A stretch of 39,711 nucleotides of DNA, from NCBI RefSeq assembly GCF_003205495.1, contig NZ_QJRX01000013.1:1-39711 (forward strand). Direction: 5' to 3'. The notes beneath the pieces are model-generated. The model did no database searches, was not told the origin of the DNA, and saw nothing but the letters and a program-made list of their open reading frames with translations. The number at the start of each line of letters is the position of its first letter. The stretch's first letter is position 1. This document shows positions 26,443-37,317 of the stretch, in pieces. Position numbers and translations under genes: made by a program. This DNA comes from Aquipseudomonas alcaligenes. Its GTDB lineage: Bacteria; Pseudomonadota; Gammaproteobacteria; Pseudomonadales; Pseudomonadaceae.

Positions 26443-26789
26443 GGTGGTGCTTCCTTCCGCTTGTGGCGGGGTTAGAGGGTGTTCTACTGGAAGCCTATTT
26501 TCCTGACTGTGTGGTCGATTTTATAGGCACAGCTGGGATAAATTGCCTGCCTATTTGTTAGCCCGCTTTGTAACTGTTCTGGTTCTATGACAACAACTGT
26601 ACTGGTCATCCGTGGAAGTTCTGGCGGATACCTGTAATCCGTGATTTTTCACTAGGCGCAAGGCTGCTGGCAGCGACTTGTTGCCGATACAGTTTTGTGA
26701 CTGCTCCGATTCGCGAACCATCTGTTATTGCCCGGCTGGCGGGCCCACGAAGCCCGTCCAGACTGTCGGTAAGCCCACGAGGAAACCTC
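26443..26789. promoter_or_regulatory. Intergenic region with tandem AACTGTWCTGGT repeats
   Basis: A 347-bp gap without a credible gene, AT-richer than the surroundings. AACTGTTCTGGT (26572-26583) and AACTGTACTGGT (26595-26606) are direct repeats 23 bp apart, about two helix turns. They are about 130 bp upstream of DUF1127 and 190 bp upstream of the aldolase gene. Direct repeats of this sort are typical of MocR/GntR-aminotransferase regulators; no such gene is in the window. Confidence 0.5.
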
Positions 26790-27827
26790 ATGACCGATCA
26801 GACCCAACAATTCGCCAGCGACAACTATTCCGGCATCTGCCCGGAGGCCTGTGCCGCCATGGCCGAGGCCAACCAGGGCCACCAGCGCGCCTACGGCGAG
26901 GACCAGTGGACGGCCCGCGCCGCCGACCGCTTCCGCCAGTTGTTCGAGACCGACTGCGAAGTGTTCTTCGCCTTCAACGGCACGGCGGCCAACTCCCTGG
27001 CCCTGTCCAGCCTGTGCCAGAGCTACCACAGCGTGATCTGCTCGGAGACCGCCCACGTCGAGACCGACGAATGCGGCGCGCCGGAGTTCTTCTCCAACGG
27101 CTCCAAGCTGCTCACCGCGCGTACCCTGGACGGCAAGCTGACCCCGCAGACCATCCGCGAGGTTGCCCTCAAGCGCCAGGACATCCACTACCCCAAGCCG
27201 CGCGTGGTGACCCTGACCCAGGCCACCGAGGTCGGCACCGTCTACCGCCCCGAGGAGGTCGCGGCCATCAGCCAGGTGTGCAAGGAGCTGGGCCTCAACC
27301 TGCACATGGACGGCGCACGCTTCTCCAACGCCTGCGCCTTCCTCGGCTGCAGCCCGGCCGAGCTGACCTGGAAGGCCGGCGTCGACGTGCTGTGCTTCGG
27401 CGGCACCAAGAACGGCATGGCGGTGGGCGAGGCCATCCTGTTCTTCAACAAGGCCCTGGCCGAGGACTTCGACTACCGCTGCAAGCAGGCCGGCCAGCTG
27501 GCCTCGAAGATGCGCTACCTGTCGGCGCCCTGGGTCGGCCTGCTGCAGGACGACGCCTGGCTGCGCTACGCCGGCCACGCCAACCGCTGCGCACGCCTGC
27601 TGGCCGAGCTGGTGGCGGACGTGCCGGGTGTCAGCCTGATGTTCCCGGTACAGGCCAACGGCGTGTTCCTGCAGCTCTCCGAGCCGGCCATCGAGCGCCT
27701 GCGCGACTGGGGCTGGCGCTTCTACACCTTCATCGGCGCCGGCGGCGCGCGCTTCATGTGCAGCTGGGACACCGAGGAGGCGCGGGTGCGCCAGCTGGCG
27801 GCGGACATCCGCCGCGCCATGGCCTGA
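26790..27827 (+). CDS. ltaE: Low-specificity L-threonine aldolase
   Basis: PLP enzyme (345 aa) splitting L-threonine/allo-threonine to glycine and acetaldehyde. The PLP lysine is Lys207 in CFGGTKNGM and the cofactor-binding aspartate lies in LHMDGARFSN (about 171-180). The N terminus FASDNYSGICPEACAAM is typical of the Pseudomonas enzyme. ATG 26790 follows GAGGA at 26779-26783; the longer reading to 26697 is unconserved. It is a single-gene unit, converging with the LuxR gene 12 bp away. It links threonine to glycine metabolism; serine-hydroxymethyltransferase-like activity is possible. Confidence 0.93.
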   Translation: MTDQTQQFASDNYSGICPEACAAMAEANQGHQRAYGEDQWTARAADRFRQLFETDCEVFFAFNGTAANSLALSSLCQSYHSVICSETAHVETDECGAPEFFSNGSKLLTARTLDGKLTPQTIREVALKRQDIHYPKPRVVTLTQATEVGTVYRPEEVAAISQVCKELGLNLHMDGARFSNACAFLGCSPAELTWKAGVDVLCFGGTKNGMAVGEAILFFNKALAEDFDYRCKQAGQLASKMRYLSAPWVGLLQDDAWLRYAGHANRCARLLAELVADVPGVSLMFPVQANGVFLQLSEPAIERLRDWGWRFYTFIGAGGARFMCSWDTEEARVRQLAADIRRAMA

Positions 27828-27839
27828 GGTGCCGCGCGC

Positions 27840-30440
27840 CTAGCCCAGCCAGCCCTCGGCCTTGGCCCGCGCCACCGCCTGGGTGCGGCGCTGCACGCCG
27901 AGCTTGACGTTGATCCGCCGCGCGTGGGTCTTCACCGTGTGCAGGGAGATGTACAGGCTGTCGGCGATCTGCTGGTTGGAGTGGCCCTGGGCGATCAGGC
28001 CGAGCACCGCCAGTTCGCGTTTGCTCAGCAGCGCCTCGCCCGGGGGCGTGGCGCCGTCCGTGGCGCCGGTGGACTGCAGCAGGTGCGCCGGCCAGGCCGG
28101 GTGTTCCGCCAGCCAGTCCGGCTGGCGCTGCTGCAGGGCCAGCAGCGGTTGCAGCTGCGCCTGGCGCTCGGCCTCGCCGACTGCCAGGCGCAGCAGGGCC
28201 TCGGCCTCGGTTTCGCGCCCGGCCAGGTGCAGGGCCTCGGCCTGGCTCAGGCGCACCCGCGTGGCCAGGCTGTGGTGGCCGCTGCGCCGGCAGTCGTCAT
28301 GCAGCGTCTGCAGCGCCGTCAGCGCGCTGGCGGTCTGGCCCAGCGCCAGGTCGGCCTGGGCCAGGTACAGGCGGGCCCGGGGCAGCAGGTCGTAGAAGCC
28401 CGAGGGCGCCAGCAGGCGCTCCTGCTCCAGGCGCTGGCACACCCGCAGGAAGGCCTGGCGCGCCTTGTCCGCCTCGCCCTGGCGCAGCCACAGGCCGCCC
28501 TGGGCCAGCTGCAGCATCTCCCGGTAGCGCACCTCCGGCACGTGCAGCCACTGCATCTGCCGCTCGGCGCGGCGCAGCAGCTGCTGCGCGCCCTCGTCGT
28601 CGTTCTGCGCGCAGGCCAGCTCGGCCAGGCCCAGGTAGCCGAACAGCAGGTAGGCGTCCTCGCAGGCCTCGGCCTCCTCGACCCCGGCACGCAGCATGGC
28701 CTGCGCCGCCGCGATGTCGCCGCGGCTGGCCAGCAGGGTGCCGCGCAGCAGCTGCAGGCGCGCCAGCACCGGGCCGCGCAGGCTGGCGCCCTGCAGCAGC
28801 TGCAGGCACTGCGCGGTCTGCTCGAGGGCGCGTTCGCGCTCGCCGAGCATGCTTAGCAGGTGGATGTGGTCGACGCTGAGCAGCGCCTCGAACAGCACGC
28901 TTCCGCGCAGGCGAGCCAGGCGCAGGCCCTCGTGGCTGTGCTGCTGGGCGCTGACCAGGTCGAGCTCGGCCATGGCCTGCTGGGCCAGGGCCTGCTGGCA
29001 GAGGATGTGCTGCGACCAGGCCGACTCGTGCAGCACGGCCAGGGCCTCCAGGCAGTGCTGGCGGGCGCTGGCCTGGCCGCGCTGGCGCTGCAGCACGCCC
29101 TGCACCGCCTGGTACTGGGAGATCAGCTGCTGCTGGCGGCGCGTGTCGGGCTGCGGCAGGAAGCGTCCCAGCTCGGCGATGCAGGCGTCCGCCTCGTCCA
29201 GCCGCGCGCAGATGATCAACGCCCAGGCCTGCAGCATGATCAGCCGCGGCGTGCTGTTGAACAGGTGTGCCGGCAGCTCGTCGCGCCAGTGCAGGAACTG
29301 CGCGACGCTCTGGCCGATCAGCAGCTGGTCCTGGCCGTAGCGCTGCAGGTAGTTGGCCGCCACGTCCGGCTGCTCGGCCCACAGCGCGTGCTCCACCGCC
29401 TCGCGCACGGCGCCGCGGCCGGCGAACCACTGGCAGGCGCGCACGTGGGCCTGCAGCGGCGCCTGGCCGCCGGGCAGGCGCCTGAGCAGGGCGGCCAGCG
29501 GCCGCCACAGGCGGAACCATTCGCCGCAGCTGTCCAGGCCGCGCAGGAACAGCTGGCGCTGGCGCAGCTGCTCCAGCACGCCGGCGCCGCCCTGTTCCTC
29601 CAGCAGGTGCTCGCACAGGGCGGCGCCGAAGCGCGGCATGTGCGCCAGCACCAGCAGGGCCTGGCGCAGCGCTGTCGGCAGGGGGGCCAGCACCTCGCGT
29701 TCGAGGTATTCCAGCAGCAGCGGGGTGCCGGCGGCCAGGCGCTGGCCGAGGTTGTCGGCGTGGCCGCCGATCAGCAGCAGGCAGATGCCGGCCAGCCAGC
29801 CCTCGCTGTGCTGCAGCAGCTGGCCGGCGAGTTCGCCCGGCAGGGGTTGCTGGCGCTGCTGCAGGAGGCGGCCGAGCTCCTCCTGGTCGAGGGCCAGGGC
29901 GTCGGCGTCGAGCTCCTGCAGGTCGCCCTGCAGCAGCAGGCGCGGCAGGTTCCAGGCCGGCCGGCGGCGCCCGCCGATCCACCAGCGCAGGGTGTGCGGG
30001 GCGCGCTCCAGCAGGCGGTCGAGGCAGGCGTCCAGTTCGGCGCAGGGCTGCCGCGGGTAGTCGTCGAGGATGATCCACAGCGGCTGTTCGATGCGCCCGA
30101 GCAGCAGGCCCAGCTCGGCGCAGGGCTCGCCGTCGCCATGACCCAGCTGCAGGGCGGCGGCCAGGCGCACCAGCAGTTCGGCGGGGCTGTGCGGATGGCC
30201 GAGCAGGTCGAGCCAGACCACCCGGGTGCCGGCCGGGGCCTGGCGTGCGCATTCGCCGAGCAGCACGCTCTTGCCGAAGCCGGCCGGCGCGCACACCAGG
30301 GTCAGGCGGCAGTCGCCGGCCAGCAGGGCGCGGGTCAGGCGCGGGCGAGCGATGTGCGCCGCCGGCAGGCGCGGCAGCGAGGGGTCCGGCTGGCGCGCGG
30401 GAAGCGGGTGCAGGGCGCGAACCTTGTCGTGCATGGTCAT
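27840..30440 (-). CDS. MalT-type LuxR-family ATP-dependent transcriptional regulator
   Basis: A large (866 aa) STAND-ATPase regulator. Walker A CAPAGFGKSVLL lies near residue 50 and Walker B-like PLWIILDDY near 125. A long alpha-helical TPR-like central region of some 500 residues is rich in Leu, Gln and Ala. The C-terminal LuxR helix-turn-helix is LLSKRELAVLGLIAQGHSNQQIADSLYISLHTVKTHARRINVKLG. ATG 30440 or ATG 30434; GAGG spacing favours 30434. It is co-directional with the DUF1302-DUF1329 pair but separated by a terminator. The same trio occurs in P. aeruginosa (PA3921-3923, from memory), so it likely activates that pair. Inducer unknown. Confidence 0.88.
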   Translation of the reverse strand: MTMHDKVRALHPLPARQPDPSLPRLPAAHIARPRLTRALLAGDCRLTLVCAPAGFGKSVLLGECARQAPAGTRVVWLDLLGHPHSPAELLVRLAAALQLGHGDGEPCAELGLLLGRIEQPLWIILDDYPRQPCAELDACLDRLLERAPHTLRWWIGGRRRPAWNLPRLLLQGDLQELDADALALDQEELGRLLQQRQQPLPGELAGQLLQHSEGWLAGICLLLIGGHADNLGQRLAAGTPLLLEYLEREVLAPLPTALRQALLVLAHMPRFGAALCEHLLEEQGGAGVLEQLRQRQLFLRGLDSCGEWFRLWRPLAALLRRLPGGQAPLQAHVRACQWFAGRGAVREAVEHALWAEQPDVAANYLQRYGQDQLLIGQSVAQFLHWRDELPAHLFNSTPRLIMLQAWALIICARLDEADACIAELGRFLPQPDTRRQQQLISQYQAVQGVLQRQRGQASARQHCLEALAVLHESAWSQHILCQQALAQQAMAELDLVSAQQHSHEGLRLARLRGSVLFEALLSVDHIHLLSMLGERERALEQTAQCLQLLQGASLRGPVLARLQLLRGTLLASRGDIAAAQAMLRAGVEEAEACEDAYLLFGYLGLAELACAQNDDEGAQQLLRRAERQMQWLHVPEVRYREMLQLAQGGLWLRQGEADKARQAFLRVCQRLEQERLLAPSGFYDLLPRARLYLAQADLALGQTASALTALQTLHDDCRRSGHHSLATRVRLSQAEALHLAGRETEAEALLRLAVGEAERQAQLQPLLALQQRQPDWLAEHPAWPAHLLQSTGATDGATPPGEALLSKRELAVLGLIAQGHSNQQIADSLYISLHTVKTHARRINVKLGVQRRTQAVARAKAEGWLG

Positions 30441-30519
30441 GGCCTCGGCTCTGTTCTTGTGTTTGTGCGAGCGATGCGGCGATCTTATCCAATCGGCGGC
30501 GGCCGTGGCCGGCGCGGAC

Positions 30520-30545
30520 AAAAAAGGCGACCGCTGGGGTCGCCT
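30520..30545 (-). terminator. Rho-independent terminator after the DUF1329 gene
   Basis: On the minus strand GGCGACC, short loop, GGTCGCC is followed by six T. It lies 30 bp after the DUF1329 stop and 80 bp before the LuxR start, so the regulator has its own promoter or relies on read-through. Confidence 0.87.
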
Positions 30546-30575
30546 CAAGCTGGAGCAGCGTTGCGGTGGCACTCG

Positions 30576-31940
30576 TCAGCGCACGCCGGCGTTGCGCAGG
30601 GCGGCCGGGGTGAAGTCGACGGCCGAGGCCTGGATGCCGTACTCGATCGAGCGCTTCTCCTCGTTGGCCATGCCGATGGCCAGGTAGCGCCCGGCGATGA
30701 TGTCGTACAGGGCCTCGAAGGCGTACACCGGCACCTGCTGGGCGAACTGCTGCACCAGCATGGCCTGGCCGACGCGCCACAGCTGGCCGCGGCCGTCGTA
30801 GTGCTCGGACACGGCGATCTGCCAGCTGTCCTCGTCGATGAAGAAGCGGCGCTTGGCGTAGATGTTGCGCTCGCCGCTCTTCAGCGTGGCTTCCACTTCC
30901 CACACCCGGTGCAGCTCGTAGCGCGCCAGGTCCTGGTTGGTGTGGCCGGTCTTGAGGATGTCGGCGTACTTCACCTGCGGCGACTGCAGCTGGTAGTTGT
31001 TGTAGGGGATGTACAGCTCGCGCTTGCCCACCAGCTTCCAGTCGTAGCGATTCGGCGCGCCGTTGTACATGTCGAAGTTGTCCGAGGTGCGCAGGCCGTC
31101 GGCGGCGGTGCCCGGGCCGTCGTAGGCCACCTGCGGGGCGCGGCGCACGCGGCGCTGGCCGGCGTTGTACAGCCAGGCCATGCGCGGCTCGCGGATCTGG
31201 TCCAGCGAGTCGTGCACCAGCAGCACGTTGCCGGCCAGGCGCGCCGGGGCGGTGACGCGCTGCTTGAAGAACAGCAGGGCGTTTTCCGCCTTCTTCGCGT
31301 CCAGGCCCGTGGTCATGGTCGGGAAGGCCACCTCGTCCTCGAAGTGCACCAGGCTGTAGTTGCCGTTGGCCTGCGGCGCGGCCTGCACGATGCTGCGCCG
31401 CAGGTTGCCGCCGCGGTAGCGGGTGATGTGGTTCCACACCACTTCCAGGCCGTTCTGCGGAATCGGGAAGGCGTAGTAGCGGCTGTCGGCGAAGCCCTGC
31501 AGGCCGTTGCCGCCCTCGATCAGGCGGGTGCTCAGCGCGCTCTTCTGCGCCGCCGCGTAGATCTCTGCCGGCACCGCCGCGCTGCGATGGCTGGGGTAGA
31601 CCACCATCTTGTAGGTCTCGGGGTAGCGCTTGAACATGGCGACCTGGCCTTCGGAGAGCTTGTCCCGGTACTGCTCCAGGTTCTGCGCGGTGATGGTGAA
31701 CAGCGGCTGTTCGCCGGCGAAGGGGTCGGCGAGGAAGCCGGCGGCATCCACCGCCGCGGCGCTGGTCGGCAGGCCGCCGTTCCACTCGGGGATGGAGCCG
31801 TCGGCGTTGCCGGCCTTCTCGGCACCCAGCGGGGTCAGGCTGCTGCCCAGCTTGGCGGCTTCCTCGGGCGACACGGCGGCGAGCACGCCGCCGGCCAGCA
31901 GGGAGAGGGTGAGGGCGGTGATCAGTTTTGTTGTTTTCAT
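30576..31940 (-). CDS. DUF1329 outer-membrane-associated lipoprotein-carrier-like protein
   Basis: A 454-residue exported protein with signal peptide MKTTKLITALTLSLLAGGVLA. DUF1329 proteins have a LolA/LolB-like fold and are found beside DUF1302 proteins and often RND/MMPL permeases or hydrophobic-compound catabolism genes. Transport of lipids, sterols or hydrophobic substrates across the envelope is suspected. Visible features include repeated aromatic strands (GRGQLWRVGQAMLVQQFA, YEALYDIIAGRYLAIGM-like end). It starts 14 bp after the DUF1302 stop, clearly co-transcribed, and ends at a terminator. The substrate here is unknown. Confidence 0.88.
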   Translation of the reverse strand: MKTTKLITALTLSLLAGGVLAAVSPEEAAKLGSSLTPLGAEKAGNADGSIPEWNGGLPTSAAAVDAAGFLADPFAGEQPLFTITAQNLEQYRDKLSEGQVAMFKRYPETYKMVVYPSHRSAAVPAEIYAAAQKSALSTRLIEGGNGLQGFADSRYYAFPIPQNGLEVVWNHITRYRGGNLRRSIVQAAPQANGNYSLVHFEDEVAFPTMTTGLDAKKAENALLFFKQRVTAPARLAGNVLLVHDSLDQIREPRMAWLYNAGQRRVRRAPQVAYDGPGTAADGLRTSDNFDMYNGAPNRYDWKLVGKRELYIPYNNYQLQSPQVKYADILKTGHTNQDLARYELHRVWEVEATLKSGERNIYAKRRFFIDEDSWQIAVSEHYDGRGQLWRVGQAMLVQQFAQQVPVYAFEALYDIIAGRYLAIGMANEEKRSIEYGIQASAVDFTPAALRNAGVR

Positions 31941-31954
31941 CTTGACCGGTTCCC

Positions 31955-33796
31955 TTAGAAGTTCACGCCGACGCTGAAGGCGAGGAAGTCGCGATCGGTC
32001 AGGGTGTTGAAGTCGCCAGCGAAGAAATTGGTGTAGCTGAGGCTGGCGGTGTAGGTGTTGAGGTAGTCGGCATCTACACCGACGCTGACGGCCTTGGCGC
32101 CTTCGTTGAACACCGGGCCGTAGCCGTCGACGTCATGCGACCAGGCGACATTGGGCTTGAGGTTGACCCCGGCGAACACGTCGCTGTACTCCAGGATGCC
32201 GCGCGCGCGGTAGCCCCACGAGGTGTTGGTGTAGAAGCCGTGGGTGCCGTACTCGCGCAGGGCGGCGATATTGGAGGCGCCGGTGCCGTGCGGCGAGCCG
32301 TAGATCGAGTCGCGGCCGTAGGCTATCTCGTCGCGGCTCTCCAGGCCGCCGATGCTGGTCAGGCCCAGCTCGCCCACCAGGGTCAGGCGCGAGGCGCCGA
32401 GCACCTGGTCGAAGAAGTGGGTCAGGGTGGTCTGCGCCTGGGTCACTTCCTTGCGGTTGTAGCCCTTGAGGTAGCGATCACCCTGCGCCATGGCGGCGCC
32501 AATGCCGGCCAGCCCGCCACCGGCTGCGGCGAAGGCGCCTGCCGGGGTCGTGGCCAGCTTGGCGGTCATATCGGTACCGTTGATGCCCAGCGGCATGTTC
32601 GGCCGGTAGCTGATCTCGCCGGCCCAGGCGGTGCCGGTGGGCAGCGTGGTGGAGAAGCTCAGGCCGTAGAGGCGGATGTCCTCCGGGTATTCCAGAAAAT
32701 ACTGGCCTGTCCCCAGCAGGATCGGTTGGGCGAAGGCGCCGGCCCCTGCTGGCCCCGGCGGGTTATAGGTGAGCGCATTGAGGATGTTGGCAGAGCTGGC
32801 AGTGGTGTAGCCGGCATTTGGCGTGCGGCTGTGATAGTTGAGGACGTAGGCACCGTATTCGGTTTCATCACCGAGCCAGCGCAGCGCCAGGCCCCATTGT
32901 CCGGAGTCGCGTGCATCGCGGTCGCCGCCGCGCGGCACCACCAGCCCTTCGGGGGTCAGGGTAACGCCCTGGCCTGCCAGCAGGCTGGCCGCCGGCAGCA
33001 GGGTATTCATGGTCGCGCTATCGAGAATGTTGTAGTTGGCATCACAGCCATCGGCGGCCACGTCGCTGGAGGCGAAGAAGGTGCCGCAGTTGTCGGCCAC
33101 CGTCTGATCCCATTCCAGTTGGTAGAAGGCCTCGGCCGACAGCTGGTCGGTGATGCTCTGCGAGACATAGAACATGTTGACCGGGATCAGGCCTTCCTTG
33201 ATTTCCGCACCGGGACGGCGGAAGGCGGCGGCATCGATCGGGTTGATCGCATTGATGCCGTTACCGATGAAGGTGCTCTCGCCCCAGCTCACCACCTGCT
33301 TGCCCAGGCGCACCGAGCCGGGCATCTCGCCGATGGCGTAGTTGTGGTAGACGAAGGCGTCGAGGATTTCCGCGCCGGAGGACTGTGCGGCCTGCTTGCG
33401 GTTGGAGTCGTCGATGTCCTTGAACAGGCGGCTCTCGTCCTTCAGTTCGAAGTCGTACCAGTACTTGCCGCGGACGAACACGCCGGTGTCGCCGTAGCGC
33501 AGCTCGAGGTCGTGGATGCCCTTGAAGATCTTGGAAAAGGTCTCGCCGCGCTTGAAGTTCAGGCGGCCGTCGTCACCGGTCTGGGTGAAGCCGGTGCCGC
33601 CGTTGGTCGTGCCGATCAGGTCCCTGTCCGGCTTGGCGGTGGACCAGCTGGCGCCGACCGAGAGAGAGGAGTCGAGCTGGCCTTCGATCTCCCCGATGCT
33701 GAAGGTGACGGCCTGTACCGGGGCCGCGGCCCCCAGTGCGACGGCCAGGGCGAGGGTGTGCGGCTGGAAGATTCCGGGCCTTTTTATTCTTGTCAT
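31955..33796 (-). CDS. DUF1302 outer-membrane beta-barrel protein
   Basis: A 613-residue exported protein, signal peptide ending near VQA (residue 30). The mature part begins VTFSIGEIEGQLDSSLSVGASWST, the DUF1302 hallmark. Alternating beta strands and a terminal phenylalanine (AFSVGVNF) indicate an outer-membrane barrel. GGAGAG precedes ATG 33796. First gene of the pair with DUF1329; the two probably form an envelope transport unit for a hydrophobic compound. Codons around 32690-33140 look slightly less GC-rich than neighbours, perhaps reflecting variable surface loops. The 168 bp upstream hold its promoter. Confidence 0.9.
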   Translation of the reverse strand: MTRIKRPGIFQPHTLALAVALGAAAPVQAVTFSIGEIEGQLDSSLSVGASWSTAKPDRDLIGTTNGGTGFTQTGDDGRLNFKRGETFSKIFKGIHDLELRYGDTGVFVRGKYWYDFELKDESRLFKDIDDSNRKQAAQSSGAEILDAFVYHNYAIGEMPGSVRLGKQVVSWGESTFIGNGINAINPIDAAAFRRPGAEIKEGLIPVNMFYVSQSITDQLSAEAFYQLEWDQTVADNCGTFFASSDVAADGCDANYNILDSATMNTLLPAASLLAGQGVTLTPEGLVVPRGGDRDARDSGQWGLALRWLGDETEYGAYVLNYHSRTPNAGYTTASSANILNALTYNPPGPAGAGAFAQPILLGTGQYFLEYPEDIRLYGLSFSTTLPTGTAWAGEISYRPNMPLGINGTDMTAKLATTPAGAFAAAGGGLAGIGAAMAQGDRYLKGYNRKEVTQAQTTLTHFFDQVLGASRLTLVGELGLTSIGGLESRDEIAYGRDSIYGSPHGTGASNIAALREYGTHGFYTNTSWGYRARGILEYSDVFAGVNLKPNVAWSHDVDGYGPVFNEGAKAVSVGVDADYLNTYTASLSYTNFFAGDFNTLTDRDFLAFSVGVNF

Positions 33797-33889
33797 GAGG
33801 CTCTCCGTGGATGGGTGGAACAGCCAGCACCCTACCCAGCGGATGACAGGCGCATAAGCGCACCAAGGATGGATTCGCGCTGTCGCCCG

Positions 33890-33918
33890 AAAGTATGAAA
33901 GGCCCTGTCCGGCGGGCC
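33890..33918 (-). terminator. Possible terminator after aauR
   Basis: On the minus strand GGCCC, 8-nt loop, GGGCC is followed by TTTCATACTTT. The stem is short and the T-run interrupted, so this is tentative. It lies about 50 bp past the aauR stop. Confidence 0.4.
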
Positions 33919-33964
33919 GCGGCGCCCGTCAGAAGCCCGGTGAATGGTGGGTCATCGACGGCGC

Positions 33965-35279
<1,315 letters not shown>

Positions 35280-35287
<8 letters not shown>

Positions 35288-37148
35288 GGCGGGGCTCCTC
35301 CAGGGGCAGGGTGAGGACGAAGGCGGTGCCGCCTTCCTCCGGGTGGCGCACGGCCAGGCTGCCGGCGGCGGCCGCGGCGAGGCTGGCCGACAGGGTCAGG
35401 CCGAGGCCCAGGCCCTTCTCGCCGGGCTTGGTGGTGAAGAAGGGCTCGAACAGGTGGGCGCGCAGCTCCGGCGGGATGCCGGCGCCGCTGTCGCGGATTT
35501 CCAGCACATAGTCGGCGCCGCTGGCCGCACCGCTCAGCCACAGCTCGCGGCGCGGCTGTTCGCGCAGGGCGTCCAGGGCGTTGCTCAGCAGGTTGACCAG
35601 GATCTGCTCCAGGCGGGTCTGGTCGATGGCCAGGCGCGCCTCGGCGCACGCGCGGTGCAGGGTCGGGCGCTCCTGCTCGATGCGGCTGTGCAGGAGGAAC
35701 AGCGCGGCGTCCACCGCCTGCTCCAGGCTGGCCTGGCCCTGGTCGCCGCCGCGCCGGGCGAAGGCGCGCAGGCTGGCGGTGATGCGGCCCATGCGGTCGA
35801 CCAGCTCGCCGATCGCCTGCAGGTTGCTGCCGGCGGTGTCCAGCGCGCCGCGTTCGAGGAAGCGCGCGGCATTCGCCGACAGGGTACGCAGCGCCGCCAG
35901 CGGCTGGTTCAGTTCGTGGGCGATGCTGGTGGACATCTGCCCGATCACCGCCAGCTTGCCGGCCTGCACCAGGCCATCCTGGGCCTGGCGCAGGTTGGCC
36001 TCGGTCTGCTGGCGTTCGCGCACTTCGTCCTGCAGCAGACGGTTGCTGGCGGACAGGTCGAGGGTGCGCTCGGCGATCTTGCGCTCCAGGTCGGCGTTGG
36101 CCGCCTGCAGCGCCTCGCGCGCCGCCAGGCGGGTGGCGATCACCTTGCGCCGCTGGTTCAGCGCCAGGCCGCCGAAGATCAGCAGGGCGCAGGCCACGCC
36201 GGCCAGCAGGCCGTGGCTGACGGCGGCGCGGCGCTGCTCGGCCAGCGGCGTGAGCAGGGTCAGGTGCCAGGGCGTGTCGGCCAGGGCGCGGGTCTGTTGC
36301 AGGTAGTCCAGCGGCTGGCCGGCGGGGCCGTGCAGGCGCACCTCCTGCAGGCCGTCGCCGAGCTCACGGCGGGCCAGCGGCTGCAGCTCCTCCAGCGCCG
36401 CCCAGTGGTATTGCAGGCTGCGCGCCAGGCGCTCGCGGCTGGCGTCGTCCAGCGGCTGCACGGCCTTGAGCCGGCGCTTCGGGTCGCTGGAGAGGATGAT
36501 GATGCCGTTCTCGTCGCTGACGTAGGCTTCCACACGGGCGTCGGCCCAGCGCTTCTCCAGGGCGTCCAGGCGCACCTTGACCACCGCCACGCCGATCACC
36601 CGGCCGTTGCCGCGCAGGCCGTGGGCCAGGTAGTAGCCGGGCTCGCCGGTGGTGCTGCCGATGCCATAGAAGCGCCCCGGCTCGCCGCGCACGGCCTGCT
36701 TGTAGTAGTCGCGGAACGACAGGTCTTCGCCCAGATAGCTGTCCGGCTGGTTCCAGTTGCTGGTGGCGACCACCCGGCCGTCGAGGTCGAGCACGTACAC
36801 GGCCAGGCTGCCGGCGCGGCGGTTGAGGCCTTCGAGGTGGTCGTTGAGGCGCTGTCGGCGGTAGCGGCCGGGGGTCAGCAGCACGCGGCTGACGCTGCTC
36901 TCCAGCTCCAGCAGGCTGGGCAGGTAGGTGTACTTGTTGATCTCGCTCTCCACCGCGCGGGCGTTGAGCTCCAGCTGGCGCTCGCCGCCTTCGGCCAGGG
37001 TGCGGATGCCGGCGGCCTCGCTGAGACGGTAGCCGGCGTAGCCGCAGCCGAGCACCAGGGCGATGCCCAGCAGGGTCAGCAGGATCTGGCGGAACAGGCG
37101 TGGCTTCACGGCGAGCACGGGCGGGACGCTGGGGGACGGGCATTGCAT
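35280..37148 (-). CDS. aauS: Membrane sensor histidine kinase AauS
   Basis: A 622-residue DctB-type kinase. TM1 is about residues 20-42, a periplasmic double-PAS sensor spans about 45-300, TM2 is about 313-332, then coiled coil, dimerisation domain with the H-box SIAHELNQPLAAL (His about 411), N-box NLLSNALDAL, and ATP lid DSGAGIPP, FEPFFTTK, GLGLGL. It senses extracellular ligands, glutamate/aspartate being likely given the aat genes. The start is ATG 37148 (a GTG precedes it) with only a weak ribosome site. Between this gene and aatP there are only REP-like repeats. Confidence 0.9.
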
Positions 37149-37211
37149 CACAGTAGTCCCGGGCTGGGTAGGTTGGGCGCAGCGCTACTCGGCGGGTGGC
37201 ACGGGGCGAAT

Positions 37212-37317
37212 GCTCCCTCTCCCGTTTACGGGGGCACGCCCAGTGGAGAGGGTTGGGGAGAGGGCTACGGGGCCTTCCCTCTCCCCCAGCCCCTCTCCCA
37301 CAAGTGGGAGAGGGGAG
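37212..37317. repeat. CCCTCTCCC-type palindromic repeats between aatP and aauS
   Basis: Two inverted modules: CTCCCTCTCCCGTTTACGGG onward with GGAGAGGG copies (37212-37266), then CCCTCTCCCCCAGCCCCTCT followed by CCCACAAGTGGGAGAGGGG (37277-37316). Same family as 131-168 and 39610-39711. They fill the gap downstream of aatP and may end or stabilise its transcript. Confidence 0.75.

Noticed and set aside
28297..31785. 1162-residue minus-strand frame
   Set aside because: It crosses both the DUF1329 and LuxR genes out of frame, is dominated by Ala/Arg/Pro, and both real genes have clear domains and a terminator between them.
28860..31958. 1032-residue plus-strand frame
   Set aside because: Antisense shadow of the LuxR and DUF1329 genes; no domain, no ribosome site.
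37196..37215. Possible sigma-54 promoter TGGCACGGGGCGAATGCT
   Set aside because: The GG and GC doublets are 12 rather than 10 bases apart, and the site points away from any gene it could serve.
37212..37317. CRISPR-like array
   Set aside because: The repeats are inverted palindromic modules without regular spacers or a leader, and no cas genes are present.
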